DNA of 64,000 nt from Paraspadella gotoi (GCA_051294375.1 CM119270.1:17482893-17546892); one strand, 5' to 3'. Numbered from the stretch's first letter, positions 9,185-21,252 are shown. The notes: a model not told the origin generated them from the letters alone. Made by a program: numbers and translations.

Positions 9185-9390
9185 TGAATGGAAACTTGGA
9201 TGGTTGGATGGATGTATGATTGGATGGATGGATGAAAAGTTGAAAAGTTGAACGGATGGATGAATGGATTAAAGAATGAAAAGTAGGATGGATGGTTAAA
9301 TGAAAAGTTGAACGGATGGAAGATGTTTTCAAGAATGAATGAATGAAAAGTAGGATGGATAGGAGAATGGATGGATGGTTTAAATGAAAA
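9185..9390. repeat. GGAT tetranucleotide-rich minisatellite
   Basis: Degenerate ATGGATGG units interleaved with a GATGAAAAGTTGAACGGATG motif. Copies lie at 16305-16520 and 27896-28125. It sits just upstream of chitin-binding exon 1 in the minus-strand sense. Confidence 0.8.
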
Positions 9391-9399
9391 GTTTTAAAA

Positions 9400-10180
9400 A
9401 ACTCATTGAATTTTTATGAGAGATTGGGGATTTGTTGAATCTTTGAAACGACGAATGAAACGAAACGCATTATATATCTTTATTCGCTAGCATTAAAAAC
9501 TTTAAATTTATATAGTTAAAATTATTATAATGCAATATACGACTGACTAGATGACAGATTGAGAGAAAAACGGAAAGATTAATTCCGATGTTCAGACGTT
9601 TATTCCGGACTACAACAAAAGCCAAACCGACTTGAAAACAAAGGAACATTTTAAGCAGCGAAAAATTAGAATTGATTTATCGTCGTCTCTCAGCCAAATG
9701 TACTTAAAAATATTTGAGTAGGTATATAGGGGCTAAGATAATGGTCGTGAGCTGATGATGACTTGACGCAATGAGCCACAGAAGTTGTCATGAGTAAAGT
9801 CGATGTCAACTTTGTAATGTCCGACGACAAATAAATTCCCCGTCTGTTTCAAGTTATGCGAATTTACGAAAAAGTTGCAGTTTTAAAACCAAGATTTAAA
9901 AGAAAGGAAAAAGAAAAAGTCCATAATTTAATAATAAAAAGGAAATTCGTACACCCTCCTCTCGTTGCAAAAAAGTATTGGAACATTTACTGTCGTCACA
10001 AGAAGCAACATTAGTTCGTAAAATCTTTTTTTTTCACTTTTAAGATTTTTTTTGACCAGGTTCATTTCGCCGCCATTTTGTTTTTTTTTTTTGGTGAAAC
10101 CGATTTTATTTTTTTTAAATAATTTTCTTTTGTTTTTGTTTTGATCGTAGAAAAAAAAAGTTTATCGCGTCGATTGAATA
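9400..10180. other. AT-rich non-coding stretch of block D
   Basis: No exon-like frame was found. The stretch is nearly identical in the other copies (16525-17320, 28130-28925). It contains a CGCCGCCATTTTG motif at 10068-10080, whose complement matches the YY1 core AAAATGGCGGC. Confidence 0.5.
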
Positions 10181-10342
10181 TTTCATGCAACTTTTTGGAT
10201 CCGATGTTGTGTTTGTTGCGTTTCGATTTTGCTCCTATTTTTTGTTCGAGATGTTTTTGCGTTTCTGGTCAAAAATTAATCATTCACTCTTGGAGATGAA
10301 TTATTCAAATGGATTTTTAAAAAGAGGGAGGGTTGGTGGGGG

Positions 10343-10458
<116 letters not shown>

Positions 10459-10835
10459 CAGAGTTTTTTTCGTCAAGTATGACAGCAGTTTTGCCAGGAC
10501 GTTTTTATGAATAATTATTGGAATCTGCGGTGAAGAGAGAAATGGCTTATAAAAAGTCCATGAAGTAATAAATATCCAACGATTACGAATGAGCACAATA
10601 ATGCCTAAAAAAACCGAAAACCCATTACTAAAATGGGATTACAAACGTAGTGTAATATTTTTAGAAGTCCGATGCTCCATAACAAAATCAAAACTGAAAG
10701 AAAAAAAAATCAATTCGCCGAAACTTATTGTTGCGACTTAAATAAATAAAGATGAGTAATAGTAATATTTAATATGAAACATTAATCAAAAATGGATGAA
10801 GAGAGAGACCCATGGATCGAAAAAAAATATCGATG

Positions 10836-10868
10836 AATTGTAATAAATTGTAATAAATTGTAATAAAT
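10836..10868. repeat. TAATAAATTG short tandem repeat
   Basis: Three 10-bp units in tandem, identical in number in all three block copies (around 17963 and 29580). Confidence 0.7.
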
Positions 10869-10971
10869 AGTGAAAAGGATTTTAGGAAGGAAATCGACTG
10901 GGACGTCAATGACCAATAAAACCGTCAAGAAAATTTATCTCAAAGGATCGAAAATGAAGAGGGATTTTAAG

Positions 10972-11599
10972 TATTTTTCTTTTTTTTTTCTTTTTTTTTC
11001 TTATTCTTTTTCTTTTTCTTTCTTATTCTTTTTCTTTTTCTTTTTATTCTTTTTCTTACTTATTCTTTTCTTTTTCTTTTTTTTTCTTATTTTTTTATTT
11101 ATTTTTTTCTTTTTCTTTCTCATTCTTTTTCTTTTCTTTTTTTCTATTTTTTTTTCTTTTCTTTCTTATTCTTTTCTTTTTTCTTTCTTATTTTTTTCTT
11201 TTTCTTTTTTTAAATTATTTTTCTTTCTTATTCTTTTTCTTTTTTTTTTTTTTTCTTTTTTATTTCTTTTTCTTTTTCTTGGTTCCGATTCCATCTGTGA
11301 TACTTAAAATTTTGTTTTCCTTTTATTTCTGTTTCTTTTTTTATTCGTTTTCTATTTCTTTTACTTCCCTTTGCTCTTTCTTCATCTCTCGTTTTATACT
11401 TTTTATTTCTTTTTCTTTCTTATTCTTTATCTTTTTCTTTCTTTTACTCTTTCTTTTCTTTTTTCTTTCTTTTTTTTCTTCACTGACCTTTTCTTCTATT
11501 TCTACTTTTTTGGGGGGTATTTCATCTTTCTATTATTCTCTTTTCTTTCCTTCCTTTTTTTCTTTCTAATTTGTTTTCTTATTATCTTTTTTTTCTTTA
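10972..11599. repeat. ~600-bp T/C-only polypyrimidine tract, copy 1
   Basis: Runs of T4-9 separated by single C or ATT, almost free of G on the plus strand, broken near 11280-11305 by a short mixed sequence. The long hydrophobic Phe/Leu/Ser ORFs across it come from composition. Copies at 18098-18722 and 29716-30318. Confidence 0.9.
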
Positions 11600-12149
11600 A
11601 CATGAACGTAAAGAACCTATTTTATGTTTTTTTCAAGCATTTGAAACTTATATTAGTTTTTGGGGCAGAGTGATTTCTCAGTATTAGTTTGGAGTAAATT
11701 TAATTCACTTGGTAACTCGCCAAAGTTACTGACTTTTACTATCGTTGTTTAAATGTCATCTTTTTGAAAAGTTATATATATATGTATTTTCACGAACAAA
11801 ATATATGAAGTTAAAAAGTGGAAAACGTTAAATTGACCAATAATGAAAATAAGATAAGCTAAACATAAAAAATAAAGCGAAAATGGAAGAAACATTACTA
11901 TTACAATACATTACATTACAATACTAAAAATGAAATAAAGATCAACCTTTGATCCACGATTGAAACGAACAACGACCTGATGTAAACAACAACAACACAA
12001 ACAACAGAAATCGAAATTGGAATCAAAGACCAAACATTTTTCGTCTGATTCTTTGAAATTATATTGGGATTTTGTGAATGAGAATGCGTTACTTATTCAC
12101 AACGTTATACTTTCAAGTTTATTTTTAAATTCGAAAAAAAGAGAGGGAA

Positions 12150-12152
<3 letters not shown>

Positions 12153-12238
<86 letters not shown>
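12153..12238. repeat. GA microsatellite (block D, copy 1)
   Basis: GA array with one GCGA break near its end. Counterparts at 19278-19373 and 30873-30955. Confidence 0.95.
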
Positions 12239-13001
12239 TTGTTCCTGAAGCCATGTAACCTTGAAAGAAAATGATAATCCATTCCACCATCCTTGCGAAA
12301 ATAAAAAAAAGAAGTAAAATAAATAAAAACGAGGGAAGTTTGAACATTTAAAAAAATGTTTCAAAATATATTCGTCTTTTTATTTCGCAAAAAAACTTGG
12401 ACGAGGATAACTTTTAAGGGAAACGAGGAGTCGTCAAACAAAAGTCGTCCCGCGCTAATCGCAAAAAAAATTTAAGGGGAGAGGAGAATCCCGAGTTTAC
12501 AAACGGCGCCGCGACGGAGGGACGACTTTTTATGGCCCCTTAAACCTTTTTTTTCGCCAGATATTTTTTTCAGGAGAGTTTTAATCGGGTTCGATTTTAA
12601 TGTTGCTTCGTCGTTTGGGCGTAAAAATTGTCCAGTAATGTTCGAGTGGAAAAAAATATTTGTAAGCTGGTGAAACTAAATAGTAAGAAAAACACAATAG
12701 CTGTTTTTGATTTTTTTTTTTAACTAAGAGAATTTGGGATTATTCGTTTTCAAAGCCACATTTGCATCAACTTCTCTCCACTTTTCCTCCTAATATTTTT
12801 GTCTTTTTTTTTCCTTCTTTAAATTTTTTTCCTCTTCAGTCATTCGAGCTTTTTTAATCCCTTAAGATTAAACTTAAGTTTATTTCCCGCTTTTTTTTTT
12901 CATCTTAGTTTTTTTAGAATTTTTGGAGTAGGAATGATTTAAAAAAAACAAAAAACAACGGTACTCAAAAATTTAACCTACATATACTTAAAAGTGATAT
13001 A
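12239..13001. other. AT-rich non-coding tail of block D copy 1
   Basis: Mostly A/T homopolymer-rich DNA with a small GC-rich patch near 12500-12530 (ACGGCGCCGCGACGGAGGG). No exon was recognised. The sequence stops at a placeholder gap. Confidence 0.5.
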
Positions 13002-13026
13002 NNNNNNNNNNNNNNNNNNNNNNNNN
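13002..13026. other. Assembly gap (25 N)
   Basis: Exactly 25 N. It separates the truncated right end of block copy 1 from the interior start of block copy 2. Confidence 1.
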
Positions 13027-13750
13027 AGAGGCGCACAGGATATACAAGCGCAGGTGAGAGGGGTACAGAATAGAGCGGAGTCTGGTATACGAGCGATAAG
13101 TTGATAGACGCCTGGTAGAATGGCGCCGGCTTTGACGACGACGACCACAACTGCGACGACAATGACGATGAAGGTGACAACGACGACGACGACGACGGCG
13201 AAAATTCTGAGCTTTTATGTTTGCCCGAATTTGGGTCACTCCTTCAAGCGCCTCATTTTTCTTGATCGCTATTCTCGTCTTCAGTCAGAATTTATGATCG
13301 CGACTAAGCGATTACTTGAATAATGTCTCTTCAGTGTTATTTGAAATTCTTAAATACATTTGCATATTGAAGATTTTAATGTTTAGGCGAATTGTAGAAA
13401 AATTAATGTTCAAAAAAGTTGTGTTAATTTACGTTAATCATCGTTACTTTTAATTATAAATTTTAAACTATTTTTTATTTAGTTTTACAAGTATTATTTT
13501 ACAATAATTGGTATTCGCGATTACATATTAAATGTTTTTTTTGTCTTAGTTAGTTAGAAATCTGCTTTCGGAAGTGGTTTTTGAAGCTCATAAAAACAAA
13601 ATTCCCGTCTTATTGACAAATTGATTCTATCGGTTATCGTAAAATGAACAGGAATTTAATGTGTTACGTTGTTTAGTCATCCGGTATTAATGCAATAAAA
13701 GTAAATTAAATTACATATTACATTTTCTACCCGAATCAAAGTAAACTTAC

Positions 13751-14190
13751 CTTCTCATTTTCTTCTTCTCCGGCCGCAGACGCCGTCGCCGATTCGTCAA
13801 ACGACGCCGCGGCGTCACCGGCGCCACTTCCGCTTCCGTCTCTATCGGCGCCGGACGACGGAACCGCGCGTCGATGAGAACGAGGCAGAGAGGATCCTCG
13901 TCCGAGAGTCGAGTCGGTCGTCGAGAGACGGAGCGACATCTTCCGGCTTTGGAGCTGAAGTAGTGGAAGTCTTCGTTGCTACTGCTGCCGTTGATGCTGC
14001 CGCTGCCGCTTCTTCCGCTGCTGCTCCCGTTTATCCCCCGATGTCCGTTCGTCCATTCGGCGCCGCAAAGACCAGACCTTGCGGCGCCGCGGGAATCTTC
14101 ATCGGCGCCGCAAGAGGGACGATCGTCGGAGCCGCAGTATCGTGAGCGGCGAGGACGACGCCGGTTTCGTCTCGTTGGCACGAGTAGAAT
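13751..14190 (-). CDS. Chitin-binding protein exon 2, block D copy 2
   Basis: The minus-strand exon runs from an acceptor (long C tract, AAATTTAG, start 14190) to donor GAGAAG|GTAAGT (end 13751). Joined to exon 1 (16099-16302) the split codon AA|A gives Lys and the protein continues F-Y-S-C-Q-R-D-E-T-G, completing the third cysteine of a CBM14 domain. Beyond this the reading frame is uncertain. In this copy the frame continues LAAHDTAAPTIVPLAAP, then PQGLVFAAPNGRTDIGG, and hits a stop. In copies 1 and 3 one extra T moves it to a frame that stays open to the donor (RYCGSDDRPSCGADEDS...). A third frame ends GEEENEK exactly at the donor. The second half therefore does not show the canonical Cys 4-6 pattern. 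The product would be secreted and bind chitin in cuticle or gut lining, by family. Confidence 0.6.
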
Positions 14191-14229
14191 CTAAATTTGG
14201 GGGGGGGGGGTAATGGAAAGTGAGAGAAG

Positions 14230-14232
<3 letters not shown>

Positions 14233-14278
<46 letters not shown>

Positions 14279-14285
14279 CTCTCTC

Positions 14286-14326
<41 letters not shown>

Positions 14327-14328
14327 CT
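14233..14328. repeat. CT microsatellite (block D, copy 2)
   Basis: CT array with TTCT and CGTC interruptions, immediately upstream of exon 2 in the minus sense. Confidence 0.95.
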
Positions 14329-15064
14329 ATCTTTTATCTCTCACAACGATTCGTAAAGTGTAAACTTGATTTAAATCCAGAAAACTATTTTTTTTTTAAA
14401 AAGGCGAGAGAAAAAAAATCTCATTACAATGAAGGCTCGAATGGGACTTGGACTAATTCGATCGTAAAACGCATCGTTTACGACAGAAAATTTATTCGAA
14501 TCGGAAAAAAATATTTTTTTTTGAAAAAAAAAAAGCACTAATGATAATAATCGTAAATTTCCCTCCTCCCTTTCTTAATTTTCCTTCACCACCTTCACCA
14601 CCTTCACCACCTTCACCACCTTCACCACCTTCGCCCCAAAACCACCACCCTACCACACCGCCGATAAAAAAAAAACCCGGGTCGGACCGGGGTTCGATCC
14701 TTTAACACCTCCGACGGCGTGTCTCGGCCCCAAAACAAATCAATCAATCAAAAACCGAAGGCATGTCGCTCTTTAACCTCCTACCCGCCGTCCCGCCCAC
14801 CCCCCCCCCCTTTCGGTCTTTTTTCTTCCGAACGAAAAAGAAAAAAAAATTAAAAGTGAAAAAACAGAATTTGTTCGCGTCTCACGAATCGTAAAGCGCG
14901 TTGGGAACGTGACCTATCACGAGCCAATCACGAATGGAATCACAACGTGTGGTTAGGAACTTAGGATAAAAGGTATCACAAAATGAATGCAAATAGAAAC
15001 ATAAGGAATAGTGAAATTAAGATCGAATTCCTACTTTTAATTCTCTAAAAAAAAGAACGGTTAT

Positions 15065-15360
15065 CAAATGTGTTGCGCTTGACTGCCTTCTCACGTATAT
15101 TTCTCGTGACATGACATGACGTGACATAACATGACATGACGTGACATGACTACAAATAACTTTCTTAGCCCGTGTATTTATGACACGCACTGCATCGGAA
15201 ATTCGTCTTTATAGTTAGTTATAGGATTTCCTAAAGGCGGCGCTATCAGTCACTTAGATTTGATGTTTTTTCCTGCCTTAACAATGAGCAACCAACTATA
15301 AGCAAATTATATGCATTTTTAACGTAAGTGGGACAGACCGACAAACAGACAGACCGACCG
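15065..15360. repeat. Dispersed repeat family, copy in block D copy 2
   Basis: Near-identical to 7970-8275, including the TGACA/TGACG array at 15105-15149. Confidence 0.7.
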
Positions 15361-15597
15361 AAAAGTGACGAGTACTCGCGATGCAACTAAAAACCCGAAT
15401 GATTATCAACGAAAAATGAATTTTTGTCGTTAAAAACTCAGCGGAAATCCGTGAGAAAATTGACAGGACAAAAATGAAGACTTATTGTCATGTTCTCTTT
15501 TTTTTTTCCAGTGAGATTTTTCCGGAAAATATTGGCCAACCGCCAACGCTGATCTCATAAATCAAAGTTTGTGGCCCGAACGAAAGCCCGGGGGTGG

Positions 15598-15598
<1 letters not shown>

Positions 15599-15676
<78 letters not shown>

Positions 15677-15700
15677 AGAGAGAGAAGAGATAGAGAGAGA
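15599..15700. repeat. GA microsatellite (block D, copy 2)
   Basis: About 100 bp of GA with a late GAAG interruption; longer than the same array in copies 1 and 3. Confidence 0.95.
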
Positions 15701-16098
15701 TGAGGATAATAGGGTAAATGTTGGGAGGCAGGGAGGAAGGAGAATATTAATTTCACTCTTGTGAAACTGGTGACTTTTACGGTTAAAAAGGGGAGGGTTG
15801 TTTCGTCCACTTTTTCATTTTGACGATTTTCATAATCGTCAAATTGATATTATTTTTCGTCACGAATCACGGGCCTCACATCTGTGAAAGCTTCACAACC
15901 GTCGCCCAGATGGAAAAGGAAATCGATTCTTAGCGATTAAATTTAATCGTGAAGGATGAAAACAGAATAAAATGGAATATTGAATAATGGATGACATAAT
16001 ACAAAAAAAAAAAAAAAAAATTCAATGTAAAATATTTTATTTTTTTATAAGAAATTAAACTAGTTCTTCATTTTATTATATTTTCTTTCACAACTCAC

Positions 16099-16302
16099 TT
16101 GGTACAATCCCATGGATCACCGAAGATGCCCTCAGCTGGACACCGGAAGTTGCCCCCGAACCCTCCTCCTCCTCTTCCTCCTCTTTCATGACCGGAAATG
16201 ACGTCACTTCCGGTCTGTTTGACGCCAAAGTTGACGACGACGACGACGACGACGACGACGAAGGGAAATCGTCGCGTCGTTGGGCGTCGAGAGGACATCA
16301 AT
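16099..16302 (-). CDS. Chitin-binding (CBM14, CPAP-like) protein exon 1, block D copy 2
   Basis: The minus-strand exon ends at a GTGAGT donor (exon end 16099, phase 2). Its ATG is at 16298-16296, just inside a possible acceptor CATTCATTCAG. The translation starts MSSRRPTTRR, then FPF, nine valines, NFGVKQTG. This looks like a signal peptide or anchor: basic n-region and hydrophobic core, the core being encoded by a (GTC)9 microsatellite. A Gly/Arg linker follows (ERGGRGGGGFGGN), then FRCPAEGIFGDPWDCTK. C53 and C65 (x11) plus C71 from exon 2 (x5) match the first half of the peritrophin-A/CBM14 motif, including the conserved DPxDCTKFYSC. Family members are extracellular chitin-binding cuticle or peritrophic proteins. 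The same exon is intact in copy 3 with two extra Gly codons and frameshifted in copy 1. Cys 4-6 are not convincingly present downstream. Confidence 0.72.
16190..16215. promoter_or_regulatory. Near-perfect 26-bp palindrome with ETS-CRE-ETS motifs
   Basis: GACCGGAAATGACGTCAC followed by TTCCGGTC reads almost the same on both strands (one mismatched pair). It contains a full CRE (TGACGTCA) flanked by inverted CCGGAA(A/G)T ETS-type sites. It lies inside chitin-binding exon 1 and is preserved in copies 1 (9066-9091) and 3 (27783-27808). Confidence 0.5.
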
Positions 16303-17483
16303 CTGAATGAATGGAAACTTGGATGGTTGGATGGATGTATGATTGGATGGATGGATGAAAAGTTGAAAAGTTGAACGGATGGATGAATGGATTAAAGAAT
16401 GAAAAGTAGGATGGATGGTTAAATGAAAAGTTGAACGGATGGAAGAATGTTTTCAAGAATGAATGAATGAAAAGTAGGATGGATAGGAGAATGGATGGAT
16501 GGTTAAATGAAAAGTTTTAAAAAAAATCATTGAATGAATTTTATTGAGAGATTGGGGATTTGTTGAATCTTTGAAACGACGAAATGAAACGAAACGCATT
16601 ATATATCTTTATTCGCTAGCATTAAAAACTTTAAATTTATATAGTTAAAATTATTATAATGCAATATACGACTGACTAGATGACAGATTGAGAGAAAAAC
16701 GGAAAGATTAATTCGCGATGTTCAGACGTTTATTCCGGACTACAACAAAAGCCAAACCGACTTGAAAACAAAGGAACATTTTAAGCAGCGAAAAATTAGA
16801 ATTGATTTATCGTCGTCTCTCAGCCAAATGTACTTAAAAATATTTGAGTAGGTATATAGGGGCTAAGATAATGGTCGTGAGCTGATGATGACTTGACGCA
16901 ATGAGCCACAGAAGTTGTCATGAGTAAAGTCGATGTCAACTTTGTAATGTCCGACGACAAATAAATTCCCCGCTCTGTTTCAAGTTATGCGAATTTACGA
17001 AAAAGTTGCAGTTTTAAAACCAAGATTTAAATAAGAAAGGAAAACAAGAAAAAGTCCATAATTTAATAATAAAAAGGAAATTCGTACACCCTACTCACTC
17101 GTTATGCAAAAAAGTAGTTGGAACATTTTACTGTCGTCACAAGAAGCAACATTAGTTCGTAAAATCTTTTTTTTTCACTTTTAAGATTTTTTTTGACCAG
17201 GTTCATTTCGCCGCCATTTTGTTTTTTTTTTTTTGGTGAAACCGATTTATTTTTTTTAAATAATTTTCTTTTGTTTTTGTTTTGATCGTAGAAAAAAAAA
17301 GTTTATCGCGTCGATTGAATATTTCATGCAACTTTTTGGATCCGATGTTGTGTTTGTTGCGTTTCGATTTTGCTCCTATTTTTTGTTCGAGATGTTTTTG
17401 CGTTTCTGGTCAAAAATTAATCATTCACTCTTGGAGATGAATTATTCAAATGGATTTTTAAAAAGAGGGAGGGTTGGTGGGGG

Positions 17484-17484
17484 A

Positions 17485-17571
<87 letters not shown>
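17484..17571. repeat. GA microsatellite (block D, copy 2)
   Basis: GA array with a GATA break; shorter than the same array in copies 1 and 3. Confidence 0.95.
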
Positions 17572-17573
<2 letters not shown>

Positions 17574-18097
17574 TTTTTTCCACAGAGTTTTTTTCGTCAA
17601 GTATGACAGCAGTTTTGCCAGGACGTTTTTATGAATAAATTATTGGAATCTGCGGTGAAGAGAGAAATGGCTTATAAAAGTCCATGAAGTAATAAATATC
17701 CAACGATTACGAATGAGCACAATAATGGCCTAAAAAAACCGAAAACCCATTACTAAAATGGGATTACAAACGTAGTGTAATATTTTTAGAAGTCCGATGC
17801 TCCATAACAAAATCAAAACTGAAAGAAAAAAAAATCAATTCGCCGAAACTTATTGTTGCGACTTAAATAAATAAAGATGAGTAATAGTAATATTTAATAT
17901 GAAACATTAATCAAAAATGGATGAAGAGAGAGACCCATGGATCGAAAAAAAATATCGATGAATTGTAATAAATTGTAATAAATTGTAATAAATAGTGAAA
18001 AGGATTTAGAAAGGAAATCGACTGGGACGTCAATGACCAATAAAACCGTCAAGAAAATTTATCTCAAAGGATCGAAAATGAAGAGGGAATTTTAAGT

Positions 18098-18722
18098 ATT
18101 TTTCTTTTTTTTTTCTTTTTTTTTCTTATTCTTTTTCTTTTTCTTTTCTTATTCTTTTTCTTTTTCTTTTTATTCTTTTTCTTACTTATTCTTTTCTTTT
18201 TCTTTTTTTTTCTTATTTTTTTATTTATTTTTTTTCTTTTTCTTTCTCATTCTTTTTCTTTTCTTTTTTTTCTTATTTTTTTTTCTTTTTCTTTCTTATT
18301 CTTTTCTTTTTTCTTTCTTATTTTTTTCTTTTTCTTTTTTTTAAAATTATTTTTCTTTTCTTATTCTTTTTCTTTTTTTCTTTTTTATTCTTTTTCTTTT
18401 TCTTGGTTCCGATTCCATCTGTGATACTTAAAATTTTGTTTTCCTTTTATTTCTGTTTCTTTTTTTTCGTTTTCTATTTCTTTTACTTCCCTTTGCTCTT
18501 TCTTCATCTCTCGTTTTATACTTTTTTATTTCTTTTTCTTTCTTATTCTTTATCTTTTTCTTTCTTTTACTCTTTCTTTTCTTTTTTTCTTTCTTTTTTT
18601 CTTCACTGACCTTTTCTTCTATTTCTACTTTTTTGGGGGGTATTTCATCTTTCTATTATTCTCTTTTCTTTCCTTCCTTTTTTTCTTTCTAATTTGTTTT
18701 CTTATTATCTTTTTTTTCTTTT
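18098..18722. repeat. T/C-only polypyrimidine tract, copy 2
   Basis: Same organisation as 10972-11599, with many one-base differences in T-run length. Confidence 0.9.
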
Positions 18723-19276
18723 AACATGAACGTTAAAAGAACCTATTTTATGTTTTTTTTCAAGCATTTGAAACTTATATTAGTTTTTGGGGCAGAGTGA
18801 TTTCTCAGTATTAGTTTGGAGTAAATTTAATTCACTTGGTAACTCGCCCAAAGTTACTGACTTTTACTATCGTTGTTTAAATGTCATCTTTTTGAAAAGT
18901 TATATATATATGTATTTTCACGAACAAAATATATGAAGTTAAAAAGTGGAAAACGTTAAATTGACCAATAATGAAAATAAGATAAGCTAAACATAAAAAA
19001 TAAAGCGAAAATGGAAGAAACATTACTATTACAATACATTACATTACAATACTAAAAATGAAATAAAGATCAACCTTTGATCCACGATTGAAACGAACAA
19101 CGACCTGATTAACAACAACAACAACAACAACAGAAAAATCGAAATTGGAATCAAAGACCAAACATTTTTCGTCTGATTCTTTGAAATTATATTGGGATTT
19201 TTGAATGAGAATGCGTTACTTATTCACAACGTTATACTTTCAAGTTTATTTTTAAATTCGAAAAAAAGAGAGGGAA

Positions 19277-19277
<1 letters not shown>

Positions 19278-19363
<86 letters not shown>

Positions 19364-19373
19364 GAGAGAGAGA
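19278..19373. repeat. GA microsatellite (block D, copy 2)
   Basis: GA array interrupted once by GAAGAG and once by GGCGA. Confidence 0.95.
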
Positions 19374-20489
19374 TTGTTCCTGAAGCCATGTAACCTTGAA
19401 AGAAAATGATAATCCATTCCACCATCCTTGCGAAAATAAAAAAAAGAAGTAAAAAATAAATAAAAACGAGGGAAGTTTGAACATTTAAAAAAAATGTTTC
19501 AAAATATATTCGTCTTTTTATTTTCGCAAAAAACTTGGACGAGGATAACTTTTAAGGGAAACGAGGAGTCGTCAAAACAAAAGTCGTCCGCGCCGCTAAT
19601 CGCAAAAAAAATTTAAGGGGAGAGGAGAATCCCGAGTTTACAAACGGCGCGCGGACGGAGGGACGACTTTTTATGGCCCCTTAAACCTTTTTTTTTCGCC
19701 AGATATTTTTTTCAGGAGAGTTTTAATCGGGTTCGATTTTAATGTTGCTTCGTCGTTTGGGCGTAAAAATTGTCCAGTAATGTTCGAGTGGAAAAAAATA
19801 TTTGTAAGCTGGTGAAACTAAATAGTAAGAAAAACACAATAGCTGTTTTTGATTTTTTTTTTTAACATAAGAGAATTTGGGATTATTCGTTTTCAAAGCC
19901 ACATTTGCATCAACTTCTCTCCACTTTTCCTCCTAATTATTTTTGTTCTTTTTTTTTCCTTCTTTAAATTTTTTTCCTCTTCAGTCATTCGAGCTTTTTT
20001 AATCCCTTAAGATTAAACTTAAGTTTATTTCCCGCTTTTTTTTTTTGTATCTTAGTTTTTTTAGAATTTTTGGAGTAGGAATGATTTAAAAAAACAAAAA
20101 AAACAACGGTACTCAAAAATTTAAACCTACATATACTTAAAAGTGATATTTTAATTTTTTTATATATTTATAATTTGATTTAATATTACTAAGTACTACG
20201 TCAGACACCTCTCAGTCAAAAACTTAACCGATCGTAACCATCTTTCCAATTACGACGGAAATATCGCAGAATCTCTCTCGAAATAATAATAAATGTTTAA
20301 ATCAAATTTTTTACCTTATTCCTCGTTTATTTTATCTTAACAACTTCCAAGACAAAAAAAAAACGCATTTAAAAAAATAAATACAAAACGGCTTCTCGCC
20401 TATTTTTTCCCCCAATTAAAATAAAAAAAATAATTCTTAGAGTCTTATCGTGAAATTTTTTTCGAGCCTTCCGGAACGAAAGGGGGGCG

Positions 20490-20617
20490 AGTGGGGGGGG
20501 GGAGAAGAATGCAGATAAGGCAAGCCGATGAAGGGAAGGCAGAAGAAAAACAGGAGCCACGGGATCGAATGAGAGAGATGGGACAAGCAAAGCATATAAA
20601 TTATCAAGTAGAAAAAA
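20490..20617 (+). pseudogene. Exon-like ORF in block D tail, copy 2 (unresolved)
   Basis: A plus-strand frame reads MQIRQADEGKAEEKQEPRDR then MREMGQAKHINYQVEKR and a stop. The equivalent region of copy 3 (32078-32165) reads in another frame as EESDKAADEGKAEEKQEPR then IDERDGTSKH and a stop. The shared charged core suggests a real coding segment, but indels between copies make the ends incompatible. No family is recognised. Confidence 0.25.
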
Positions 20618-21252
20618 GATGATTAAAGAAGGGACTAGCAGCGCTTTTAAATCATTAAGATCAAAGAATTAGGATTTATATAAATCGTTCTTCAGAAGAA
20701 AAAAAAAAGATGACAAAGATGAGACAATGAGAACATCCTGAAAGAAAGCTTCGGGAAGGAGCAGACCAGCAACAGCGGGTACTTGGTAAGTGATGATGAA
20801 AGAGCGAGTACATTGCCAGGAGCGTTTTTGGCAGCTTGACAGAGGGCGCTCGAGAGACGTGAAGAGACGCGGAAGACCCGCCACATTTCTCCAATTAGTC
20901 GACACAAAAAATTCCGCGAAGATAAAAAATATTTGAGAAAATGTAAAAAAAATGTAAAAAAAGTTTTGGTTTTTTTTTTTTCGTTTTTTTTTCCCCGGTC
21001 TGTTTTTTATTATTTCTAGGGCAAGCAAAAAATGAAGATGATATCTTTTTTTGAAGACAATTTTTTTTTTAAATTTTTTCTTATTCTCTTATCGATGTTA
21101 AGAATCACGGTGAAAAAATAAAAAAAGAGAGAAATGATCTTCCGGTATTTTTATTTTTTTTTAAAATTCGAGTTTTAGTGTCGGAAAAAAAAAAGAGGTT
21201 TAAAGGCATATTTCGTGGTTCTTTGAAACCTGGGCTCGAAATTAAAAAAACC

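Noticed and set aside
10870-11673. Long Phe/Leu/Ser-rich 'membrane protein' ORFs in the T/C tract
   Set aside because: Hydrophobicity follows from TTT and CTT codons. The three block copies differ in frame, and no start or splice context supports translation.
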